A DNA stretch of 64,000 nt. Source: JANPCX01 sp031431125. Its GTDB lineage: Bacteria; Pseudomonadota; Gammaproteobacteria; Burkholderiales; Burkholderiaceae_C. This document shows positions 9,383 to 16,557 of this stretch, piece after piece. Positions within the stretch are counted from its first letter, which is position 1; each line of letters opens with the position of its first letter. Position numbers and translations under genes: made by a program. The notes below the pieces were generated by a model. It saw only the letters and a list, made by a program, of their open reading frames with translations. It ran no database searches and was not told where the DNA came from. The DNA lies in contig JANPCX010000071.1 in NCBI GenBank assembly GCA_031431125.1, forward strand, positions 1 through 64,000. Direction: 5' to 3'.

Positions 9383-10552
9383 ATGAACACCAGCGTTAAA
9401 TTTCTTCACAGCGCCATGGCGGGCGCACCCTCGCTCACGGGCCAGGTTGGCTCTCTCATTGCGGTACTGGATGCTTGTCTGGTAGACGGCTTTGGACTCA
9501 AACCTGTGGACAGCCTCGTCGTCGCGGGCAATGTAGCCACGATGAACATCGGCACCGGCCACTCGTTTGAAGTCGGTTCGGTTGCGCTGAATGCCGGAGC
9601 TGCCCCAGCCGCCTTGAACGGTCAGCACCGGGTCACAGCGGTCACCACCAACTCGGTGTCGTTTGCAACCAGTGGCCTGGCAGACCAAACCGCCACCGGG
9701 TCCATCACCACCAAACTCGCTCCCGCAGGTTGGGGCAAACCGTTCGCTGGTACGAACCTGGCTGTCTACAGAAGCAGTGAAGTGACCGGCAACCGGCACT
9801 TCCTGCGCGTGAACGACAACTACACCACCGATCCACGGGAAGCACGCCTCACCGGGTACGAGGTGATGACGGCGGTCAGCACCGGCACGGGACTGTTTCC
9901 CACGGCTGCTCAGGTCAGTGGCGGCGCGTTTTTGGCCAAAAGCACGTCGGCGGATGCGGTGGCCAGACCCTGGGTCTTCTTCGCCGACGAGAAGCTTTTT
10001 TACTTTGCCGTTCGCTACCACCCGAGTTATGGAAGCCAGACCTATTTTTTTGGGGAACCGATTGGGTTCAAGACACCAGACCCGTACAACACGGTCTTGG
10101 GTGCAGCGTCTGCGTCGGTGATCAACCAGGGCTACTTTTATGGCTCGGTTGACCGCATGGGCAACGGCACCAATGCAGCTACCTTTACCAACGGCGACAA
10201 CATCGTGCCACGTGCGCCCAATGGTTTGGGCACGGCCCGCTCTGTCGGACGCACCACCGTGGGCGGGATCAATACAAGCGAATCCGGCACCCATAGCTAC
10301 GTTCAATACCCCAACCCTGCGGACAACGCCTTGGTGTTTGCCGACATTCTGATGCTGTCAGACCAAAGCCTGCGGGCTCGGTTTCCAGGGGTGTATTGGG
10401 TGCCGCAACAACTTGCAGGGGCATTCACCACCTTGGACACCGTGATGGGATCAGGAAACTTTGCAGGCAAAACCTTTGTGGCGATTCAAAGCTCCAGCAA
10501 TGCATCCAATGGTGGCGCGTATTTCCTTGACCGCGACGGGCCCTGGAGATAG
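9383..10552 (+). CDS. Phage structural protein (tail module)
   Basis: A 389-residue protein starting MNTSVKFLHSAM; a GTG at 9368 in the same frame is the alternative. The opening segment (SAMAGAPSLTG, then AVLDACLVDGFG) is a pattern I recall from proteins in the tail regions of Burkholderiales prophages, but no function is known to me. The rest is mixed beta with no catalytic motif or membrane segment. It ends 3 bases before the next start, so the two are probably co-translated. Confidence 0.7.
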   Translation: MNTSVKFLHSAMAGAPSLTGQVGSLIAVLDACLVDGFGLKPVDSLVVAGNVATMNIGTGHSFEVGSVALNAGAAPAALNGQHRVTAVTTNSVSFATSGLADQTATGSITTKLAPAGWGKPFAGTNLAVYRSSEVTGNRHFLRVNDNYTTDPREARLTGYEVMTAVSTGTGLFPTAAQVSGGAFLAKSTSADAVARPWVFFADEKLFYFAVRYHPSYGSQTYFFGEPIGFKTPDPYNTVLGAASASVINQGYFYGSVDRMGNGTNAATFTNGDNIVPRAPNGLGTARSVGRTTVGGINTSESGTHSYVQYPNPADNALVFADILMLSDQSLRARFPGVYWVPQQLAGAFTTLDTVMGSGNFAGKTFVAIQSSSNASNGGAYFLDRDGPWR

Positions 10553-10555
10553 ATC

Positions 10556-10924
10556 ATGGCGACCTTCAACCTCGGGATATCGGTGCACGGCGTGATGCAG
10601 GCCGGGGCCCAAGTTTCTGGTGGCTTGGGCACTGTGTCGTTTGCATCAGGCTTGCACAAGGTGCGCGACATGGAGCACGGTGGTGACGGATTGATCTCTG
10701 GCACCGTCAAAGTCAAAGGCGCACCAGACAACGTGCCGGTGTCACGCAAGGTACGCCTGCTCCGCGATGTAGACGCCCTGTGTATCCGCGAAACCTGGAG
10801 CGATCCCATCACCGGTGCGTACACCTTCCCAGAAATTGACCGCACAGTGAGCTACACGGTGCTGAGTTACGACTACCCCGAATCCTTCAGAGCTGTGGTG
10901 GCCGACAGGGTGCTTGCCACATGA
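10556..10924 (+). CDS. Small phage tail-module protein, carboxypeptidase-regulatory-like fold
   Basis: A 122-residue protein. The central part (ISGTVKVKGAPDNVPVSRKVRLLRD, then SDPITGAYTFPEIDR, VSYTVLSYD) reads like a transthyretin-like / carboxypeptidase regulatory domain: a G-x-V opening, a D-x-x-T-G-x-Y turn and a closing strand. Such domains decorate phage tail tips. It starts 3 bases after the preceding stop. The domain guess rests on motif spacing only. Confidence 0.65.
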   Translation: MATFNLGISVHGVMQAGAQVSGGLGTVSFASGLHKVRDMEHGGDGLISGTVKVKGAPDNVPVSRKVRLLRDVDALCIRETWSDPITGAYTFPEIDRTVSYTVLSYDYPESFRAVVADRVLAT

Positions 10925-10975
10925 GAAGTAAGGCATGAAAGGTGAGGCGTGAGGGGTGATGCATGAGAGAAACCC

Positions 10976-11359
10976 ATGATTGGTGAAACCGACGCCTTCA
11001 AAGTTGCGGCGATGGCCGGACCTGGACGCCTGCCATTTTTAGACAGCGGACCAGCCGCAGCGAGTTTGCTGATCTATGCAGGAGAACGCCCAGCCACAGG
11101 CGGTGCCGCTGACAGTTCACCGCTGGCGGTGATAGGTCTAGCCAAGCCTGCGGGGGCGGTCTCAGTAGCAGGTGTGTTGACCCTCATCGTTCCTCGCGAT
11201 GGATTGATCCTTATCAGCGGCACGCCGACTTGGGCCCGAATGCTCAATGGGGCAGGTGATGTGGCTTTTGATGCTGATGTGGGGGTCGAAGTGATTCTGT
11301 CGCAGACACAGTTTTTTGCGGGGGGGACGGCGCGTTTGGTGTCGGCGGTGTTGGGCTGA
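10976..11359 (+). CDS. Small phage tail-module protein, unknown function
   Basis: A 127-residue protein of alternating small hydrophobic strands (GVLTLIVPRDGLILISGTP) without a signal peptide or known motif. The 51 bases before it are a run of near-repeats of GTGAGGCGTGAGG. It sits between the transthyretin-like gene and the hub gene on the same strand, so a tail role is likely, but nothing more specific can be said. Confidence 0.6.
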   Translation: MIGETDAFKVAAMAGPGRLPFLDSGPAAASLLIYAGERPATGGAADSSPLAVIGLAKPAGAVSVAGVLTLIVPRDGLILISGTPTWARMLNGAGDVAFDADVGVEVILSQTQFFAGGTARLVSAVLG

Positions 11360-11391
11360 CAGCATTGGGGTGACAGGCATTTGAGCAACGC

Positions 11392-13272
11392 ATGGCTGAC
11401 CTCGTTTTTGAAATCCCATCGCCAGGCAACCCAACTGACCTGGTGTTTGGTCAAAACACCGTGGCCGACGACTCGCCGGTGTTGCTCAATGTCACGGGCG
11501 TATTTGCACCACTGTCGTTCGCCGCCGTGGCGGGCACCGTGCTTGATGCCTCGCTCACCGGCAACTTTGCTCCTTGGACCTTGGATGCCCAGGTGCGGTA
11601 TGTCTCGAATACCCAGCGGCCCACGGTGCGGCAGGTCAATGCGCGGGTTGACCAGGCAACCCATGGCGTGATGGGCTTGCAGTCGGCTATGCAGCAGGCT
11701 ACACACCTGCCCGCGACGGTTCGCGCACCTTGGCAAGAGGCCACGGCGATGACTGTTGGCCGTGCTGTTGTTTGGCAAGACGCACGGCGCACGCCCCACT
11801 TAGCGCGGTTGATGCTAGAGGAAGCTACTGCAACCTGCGCGCCAACGGCCACGATGTGGCAAGACGCGGGTCGGGCACACATGCACCGCGCCGTGGTCTT
11901 GGAAGACGGCACGCGGGTTTCAAGCGGCAGACGTTTTGTGTGGCAAGAAGCCGAGCGTTTGCGCAGCCCCGTGGGGGTGGTGTTTCAAAACGCGACCGGT
12001 GTGCGTGCGTCTCTGACCGAATCGGGTGGGTATGCCACTCCCATGTCTGCATGCAGCAGGGTGCGGTTTGAAGAAGCACGCAAACCCCCAGCGGGTAGAC
12101 GGACGGGCCCCGCAGCACCGCCCAACCCCAGCGCCTGCTACGTGCCCAACGCGCATCTGGTCTTAGCCGAGCTGGCGGCCCTTGATGCACACCTGATTTT
12201 CTATTGTGAGAATCACCTCAGTCCACCACCACCGGGTGGCGAGACGGTGGTCGTTCCTGTTCGCAGGGTTTATGTCGTGATCAACAACGTCACTCTGCAC
12301 CGCGTGAATCCTGACGGCAGCGTGGGCCTGCCAGTGCCGGTGTTCAGTCTCTCGCTGTCACTCGATGCCGCGTCCTGGGCTTGGGGCTTCGATGCGGTGC
12401 TGCCCGCGCAAGCCGAGGCGCTGGTGGTGGCAGACTCATTCGGCCCAGTCCAGCTTGCGGCCCGAATCAACGGCACGCTGTTTCGTGTTCTGGCCGAGAA
12501 CATCAGTCGCGAGCGCAGCTTCGGCGCGTCCAATATTCGCATCTCGGGGCGAGGACGCAATGCGGTGCTGGCTGCGCCCTATGCCCCGGTGATGAACTTC
12601 AGCAATCCGCAGATGCGCACGGGCAGGCAGCTGATGGACGATGTGCTGACGATCAATGGCGTCTCGATGGGCTGGACCATCGATTGGGGCCTGACGGACT
12701 GGAACCTCCCGGCGCGGGTATTCGCGCAACAGGGAACTTGGATCGAAGCGTTGACCTCCATCGCCGGTGCGGTTGGTGCCTACCTGATCCCGCATCCCTC
12801 GGCGCAGACCATCCGCGTGCGCCATCGCTACCCGGTGGCTCCTTGGGAATGGAACACCGTCACACCGGACTTCGTGCTGCCCGTGGATGCGGTTGCCCGC
12901 GAGTCGCTGCGCTGGGTGGACAAGCCTGCCTACAACCGGGTGTTCGTTTCTGGTCAAGACATTGGTGTGCTCGGGCAGGTGACTCGTGCAGGGACAGCGG
13001 GCGATATGCTGGCACCGATGGTCGTCGATGCGCTCATCACCGAGGCCGTTGCCGCGAGGCAACGTGGCCTGGCGGTGTTGGCCGACACGGGGCGGCAGAT
13101 CGAAGTCAATTTGCGCCTGCCGGTGCTTGCCGAGACCGGGATCATTGAGCCGGGGGCTTTCGTCGAGTACCAAGACGGCAGCGTTTCCCGCCGGGGCCTT
13201 GTGCGCTCGACCCAAGTGGAAGCCGGAATGCCAGAGGTATGGCAAACGCTGGGGGTGCAGGGTTATGCATAA
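11392..13272 (+). CDS. Phage tail hub-like protein with a 14-residue tandem repeat
   Basis: A 626-residue protein. Residues about 86-230 form a strict 14-residue repeat whose marker is a bulky residue followed by [QED][QEDN][AG]: V86, M100, W114, W128, L142, W156, L170, W184, F198 and F226 (a weak unit at 212). The C-terminal part (about 290-626) resembles a tail hub or gp27-like protein: RVYVVINNVTLHRV, then FGASNIRISGRGRNAVLAAP, then a segment ending QGTWIEALTSIAGAVGAYL. The stop overlaps the start of the next gene. Hub assignment is an inference from fold-like pattern and gene order. Confidence 0.7.
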   Translation: MADLVFEIPSPGNPTDLVFGQNTVADDSPVLLNVTGVFAPLSFAAVAGTVLDASLTGNFAPWTLDAQVRYVSNTQRPTVRQVNARVDQATHGVMGLQSAMQQATHLPATVRAPWQEATAMTVGRAVVWQDARRTPHLARLMLEEATATCAPTATMWQDAGRAHMHRAVVLEDGTRVSSGRRFVWQEAERLRSPVGVVFQNATGVRASLTESGGYATPMSACSRVRFEEARKPPAGRRTGPAAPPNPSACYVPNAHLVLAELAALDAHLIFYCENHLSPPPPGGETVVVPVRRVYVVINNVTLHRVNPDGSVGLPVPVFSLSLSLDAASWAWGFDAVLPAQAEALVVADSFGPVQLAARINGTLFRVLAENISRERSFGASNIRISGRGRNAVLAAPYAPVMNFSNPQMRTGRQLMDDVLTINGVSMGWTIDWGLTDWNLPARVFAQQGTWIEALTSIAGAVGAYLIPHPSAQTIRVRHRYPVAPWEWNTVTPDFVLPVDAVARESLRWVDKPAYNRVFVSGQDIGVLGQVTRAGTAGDMLAPMVVDALITEAVAARQRGLAVLADTGRQIEVNLRLPVLAETGIIEPGAFVEYQDGSVSRRGLVRSTQVEAGMPEVWQTLGVQGYA

Positions 13273-13486
13273 CCTCTACGACCAATTCCGTCAGTTAATT
13301 CCCGAACCCGCACTGAAAGTTGGCACCGTGACTGCAATGGGCGCTGGCAGCGTCACTGTGGCGCTGCCGGGAGGAGGCCTGGTGAAGGCCCGTGGCCAGG
13401 CGTCTATCGGCCAGAAGGTGTTCGTGCGCGACAACATCATCGAAGGCATCGCTCCCAGCCTGCCCATAGAAATCATCGACATCTGA
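13265..13486 (+). CDS. Small phage tail protein with OB-like strand pattern
   Basis: A 73-residue protein; its ATG overlaps the last 8 bases of the hub gene, so translation is probably coupled. The sequence (LKVGTVTAMGAGSVTVALPGG, QKVFVRDNIIEG) alternates strands and glycine turns like the small OB-fold caps that follow hub proteins. Too short for a family name from sequence alone. Confidence 0.65.
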   Translation: MHNLYDQFRQLIPEPALKVGTVTAMGAGSVTVALPGGGLVKARGQASIGQKVFVRDNIIEGIAPSLPIEIIDI

Positions 13487-13533
13487 AACCCGCGTTTCGA
13501 AGACACGCGATTCAACACAACAAATTCAACCCC

Positions 13534-13586
13534 GAACCCACCCTGATGCTCACAGACCCGTGAGCGGATGGGTGGGTTCTTTTTTT
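13534..13586 (+). terminator. Rho-independent terminator before the lysis genes
   Basis: GAACCCACCC (13534-13543) pairs with GGGTGGGTTC (13570-13579), and an inner GCTCAC/GTGAGC stem extends it. A run of seven T follows, and the next ATG is at 13598. Confidence 0.85.
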
Positions 13587-13597
13587 GGAGAAAGCCG

Positions 13598-13927
13598 ATG
13601 AATGAACAAATGAACCCACCTGTCAACCCACCTAGCGCGACCAGCGAGAGCATGGTCCATTTGCCACTGGACGACTTTGACGCCCTGCTGGACCGCGCCG
13701 CTGAACTGGGCGCGCAACGAGGTGCTGAACGCGTCCTGGCGCACCTGGGCCTGGAGAACGGCCACGCGGCCCGTGACGTGCGCGAACTGCGCGACTTGCT
13801 GTCGGCCTGGCGCGATGCGCGCAAGACGGCGTGGCAGACCTTCGTCAAGGTGCTGACCACGGGCCTGTTGGCAGCGCTGCTCGTTGGCGTGGGCATCAAG
13901 CTCAAACTCTTCGGAGCCGCGCCATGA
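13598..13927 (+). CDS. DUF6127-type phage membrane protein of the lysis module
   Basis: A 109-residue protein starting MNEQMNPPV; GGAG lies 8 bases upstream. Its pattern matches my memory of DUF6127: an acidic LPLDDFDALLDRAAELGAQR helix, then a DVRELRDLLSAWRDARKTAWQT helix, then one C-terminal membrane segment (TFVKVLTTGLLAALLVGVGIKL). The ATG of the holin gene overlaps its stop. It probably works with the holin or spanin step of lysis, which is inferred from position. Confidence 0.7.
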   Translation: MNEQMNPPVNPPSATSESMVHLPLDDFDALLDRAAELGAQRGAERVLAHLGLENGHAARDVRELRDLLSAWRDARKTAWQTFVKVLTTGLLAALLVGVGIKLKLFGAAP

Positions 13928-14400
13928 TCGAAACGCTGCTTGGAGGACTGCTGGGCGGGGCATTCCGTTTGGCCCCGGAGCTTCTGAAATGGGTCGACCG
14001 CAAGGGCGAGCGTGGCCACGAACTCCTGATGCAGGACAAGGCGCTGGAGTTTGAGAAGCTGCGCGGTGCGCAGCGCATGGCCGAGGTGGGTTCCAGCATG
14101 GAGTCCGCCTGGAACACCGGGGCGCTGGAGGCGCTCAAGGAATCGATCTCGGCGCAAGGGAGACCCTCGGGCGTGCGCTGGGCCGATGCTTTGTCGACGA
14201 CAGTTCGACCTGTCATCACCTATTGGTTCATGGGCCTGTACTGCGCGGTCAAGACGGCGACTCTTTTGTCAACGATGCACTCGGGCGTTGATGGGTCCAC
14301 GGCGGTGCAAATGGCCTGGACCGAAGCCGATCAGGCCTTGTGGGCGGGGGTGCTGAACTTTTGGTTTGTCGGTCGTGTTTTTGATAAGGCACGCACGTGA
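13924..14400 (+). CDS. 3TM-type phage holin
   Basis: A 158-residue protein with the layout of the 3TM holin family: a short N-terminal GLLGGAFRLAPELLKWVDRK segment, a charged helix (HELLMQDKALEFEKLRG), then two C-terminal hydrophobic stretches (TVRPVITYWFMGLYCAVKTATLL and ADQALWAGVLNFWFVGRVF). It would make holes in the inner membrane to release the endolysin. It overlaps both its upstream and downstream neighbours by 4 bases, as expected for a lysis cassette. Confidence 0.8.
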   Translation: MIETLLGGLLGGAFRLAPELLKWVDRKGERGHELLMQDKALEFEKLRGAQRMAEVGSSMESAWNTGALEALKESISAQGRPSGVRWADALSTTVRPVITYWFMGLYCAVKTATLLSTMHSGVDGSTAVQMAWTEADQALWAGVLNFWFVGRVFDKART

Positions 14401-14942
14401 ACACAAGTACCAACGGGGGCACCGCTTCTGCTGCTTCATCGACGGCTTCTTCGTCATTGGTTTTAGCGTCACCGTCACCGACTGCGGTGCCAGACCTGGC
14501 GGTGACGCTGGCCAAACGCTTCGAGGGCTTCCACCGGGTGCCGAAGTGGGAAATCCTGCGCCGGGCGCATCCCTATCTCTGCCCGGCAGGGTTTTGGACC
14601 ATCGGGTTTGGTCATCTCTGTGATGCCCTGCACCCGCCGATCACGATGCCAGAGGCCGAGGCGTACCTGACGCAGGATTTGCAGGTCGCACTGAGTGCTG
14701 TGCTGCGTTACTGTCCGGTGCTGGCCACAGAACCCGAAGGCCGACTGGCGGCCATCGTGGACTTCACGTTCAACCTCGGGGGCGGTCGGCTTCAGACCTC
14801 GACCTTGCGCCGACGCATCAATCAGCGCGACTGGGCCGCTGCTGCTTCTGAGTTGCGGCGCTGGGTTTACGGGGGAGGGCGGGTGCTGCCGGGTTTGGTG
14901 TTGCGGCGTGAGGCCGAGGTGAGACTTTTTCTGCCCGCTTGA
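14397..14942 (+). CDS. Phage endolysin, GH24 lysozyme
   Basis: A 181-residue muramidase that cleaves peptidoglycan to free phage. Residues about 38-65 carry the GH24 core: KRFEGF with the catalytic Glu, then YLCPAGFWTIGFGH with the Thr. The position equivalent to Asp20 of T4 lysozyme is Cys, a natural variant seen in many phage lysozymes, and a D20C change is known to keep T4 lysozyme active. The N-terminal 30 residues are Ser/Thr/Ala-rich with weak hydrophobicity, so export may need the holin. The last 125 bases overlap the antisense AP2 gene. Confidence 0.9.
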   Translation: MNTSTNGGTASAASSTASSSLVLASPSPTAVPDLAVTLAKRFEGFHRVPKWEILRRAHPYLCPAGFWTIGFGHLCDALHPPITMPEAEAYLTQDLQVALSAVLRYCPVLATEPEGRLAAIVDFTFNLGGGRLQTSTLRRRINQRDWAAAASELRRWVYGGGRVLPGLVLRREAEVRLFLPA

Positions 14943-15405
14943 TGCCTTGGGTGGCCTTGGCAGCCTTCAATGCGACCTTGGAGTAAAGGTAGACGCCGTC
15001 CTTGGCGGCCTCGAGCATGGCTCGTCGGGCTTGCACAGCAAGTTCAAACGCTTGTCGCTCACCGTTCGTCAAGACGGAAAAGGACTTTCTGAGTCGTTTG
15101 CCGCTGGAAAGCGTAAGACCAGCCTGCCAGATGCCTTCGGGTTGGCGCGCGGTTTTGTGGAAGGTCACGCCGGGTACACCGCTTGTGTTGTTGCTACGAA
15201 CCTTCTGGCTGAACTCGACGACGGTCATGGGTTTGATCTGGGCGAGCATCTGATCGCGCCAGGCGACGGCCGCTTGGCGGGCTTGCTTGGAACCGCCGTA
15301 CATAGGTTCGTAAAACCGCTTGGAATACATGGTTCCGTTGCGACTGAAGTTCACCACCCAGTACCAGGTGCCGGAGGTGGCTTGCAGGTGCTTGAGGGCG
15401 TACAT
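14818..15405 (-). CDS. AP2-domain DNA-binding protein
   Basis: A 195-residue protein with two AP2-like units. The clear one (about 72-130) has NNTSGVPGV, W-x-A-G-L and the GKRLRKSF-x10-AFELAVQARR helix of bacterial and phage AP2 domains. The first (10-55) is more degenerate (WYWVVNFSRNG, KQARQAAVAWRDQML). The C-terminal tail (from about 155) is Lys/Pro/Ala-rich and is read antisense through the end of the lysozyme gene. AP2 domains bind DNA and often accompany HNH homing nucleases, but no nuclease domain is present here. Two relatives lie at 21140 and 24115. Confidence 0.75.
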   Translation of the reverse strand: MYALKHLQATSGTWYWVVNFSRNGTMYSKRFYEPMYGGSKQARQAAVAWRDQMLAQIKPMTVVEFSQKVRSNNTSGVPGVTFHKTARQPEGIWQAGLTLSSGKRLRKSFSVLTNGERQAFELAVQARRAMLEAAKDGVYLYSKVALKAAKATQGIKRAEKVSPRPHAATPNPAAPALPRKPSAATQKQQRPSRAD

Positions 15406-15447
15406 CTATCTGCGCGACGAAGTGTTCTCGACGAGCGCTATGTTTTT

Positions 15448-15774
15448 TTAGTGAACGACTGTTGAGCGCACCTGAAGATGGCACCAGAGCGCATTCAACA
15501 CGATCAAGCTGGCATCGTCCGGGTGCGAGACACCGCATGCTGCAAGTAGCCTGCTGTCTTTTTCCCACAGGCCAAAGCTATTTCGAATCCAGCTCCCGCA
15601 ACTGGCATGTAGCTGGCTCAGCTCGTCTGGCGTCATGATCGCAATCTGCTTTATCTCTTGCTTGCTGAGTATCCCGAGCAGTACACGAACCGCGACGTCA
15701 ACCGTCTCAGGTTGAGACACGTTGTGCTGTGAACTCTTTCTCAGTACTTCAATTTCCGCCACCGAAAACCTCAC
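15448..15774 (-). CDS. DUF6794-type small protein
   Basis: A 108-residue protein. Residues 20-102 match the pattern I associate with DUF6794: ILSKQEIKQIAIMTPDELSQLH, then GSWIRNSFGLW, then HPDDASLIVLNALW. This uncharacterised domain occurs in isolated small proteins. No signal or membrane segment is seen. It lies between the AP2 gene and a divergent unknown gene in the accessory region, so no partner can be named. Family call from memory of the motif; function unknown. Confidence 0.65.
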   Translation of the reverse strand: MRFSVAEIEVLRKSSQHNVSQPETVDVAVRVLLGILSKQEIKQIAIMTPDELSQLHASCGSWIRNSFGLWEKDSRLLAACGVSHPDDASLIVLNALWCHLQVRSTVVH

Positions 15775-15973
15775 AAAAGTTTCATTCCGCGATTGAGAAA
15801 ACCTTCGCTGCGTTTTCTGTATCGCGTCAATGAGAGCACCTCACTGCAGATCCGCGCAGTCCTATCAAACCAATGTTCCAAGAAGCTATTTTCGCGCCAT
15901 AAAATTGGCCTTACACAGTCATTTGGTCATACGAACTCACCGTTTGATCAGCCAATATCAAGGGGGTGTTGCC

Positions 15974-16414
15974 ATGGATTTGAGTCAGTTGACGGATGAT
16001 GAGCAAAGAGCCTATTTGGCGGGCGAATTGTCGATCTCTTGTGCGCAGTCAAACTCGATTGAAGTTGAACGTGTACTGGATGGTATTGAAAGCGGCATCA
16101 GAGCCGAGATTCAAATCCGAACTTGCCAAGATTTTCCGGGACGGGTAGTTGCATATGTCGTCGGCTTTGATCCAGTCACGGGACGAACAGAAGACGGCGG
16201 ACTGTTGTATGAAATCACCGAAACCGACGGTATACACAAAACAGGCGTGTTTTTCGACGCAAGTGACGTGGGGACTTTGACAAAGCGTCTGCTCAAGGCC
16301 TTCGGGGATCGCCTGCCCATTGTCGACAGGCTTGATCTGCCCAGCGTCTCAACGAGTACCGGTGGACTGGTCGAGTTCACACTGCCCGTGATTCGGCCCG
16401 CGCAACTGCAGTAA
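15974..16414 (+). CDS. Uncharacterised accessory-region protein
   Basis: A 146-residue acidic protein starting MDLSQLTDDEQRAYL; AAGGGGGTG lies just upstream of the chosen ATG. The frame is open to 15830, but the upstream part is not convincing. It has no signal peptide or membrane segment and ends in a beta-rich part (GLVEFTLPVIRPAQLQ). It faces the helicase gene tail to tail. A 9-base unit with CTGCAGTAA is repeated at its 3' end. Not recognised. Confidence 0.55.
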   Translation: MDLSQLTDDEQRAYLAGELSISCAQSNSIEVERVLDGIESGIRAEIQIRTCQDFPGRVVAYVVGFDPVTGRTEDGGLLYEITETDGIHKTGVFFDASDVGTLTKRLLKAFGDRLPIVDRLDLPSVSTSTGGLVEFTLPVIRPAQLQ

Positions 16415-16557
16415 CTGCAGTTACTGCGATTTGGGGCGCAGTGCCGCTGCACCCGCTGTCTTCATCGACAAACGTGATAGCCAAGATCCTATTGGCTGAG
16501 TTCACGATGATGATCAGTCGCACTTTTTTTGCCCAAGAGGCATATCATTTATGCCGC

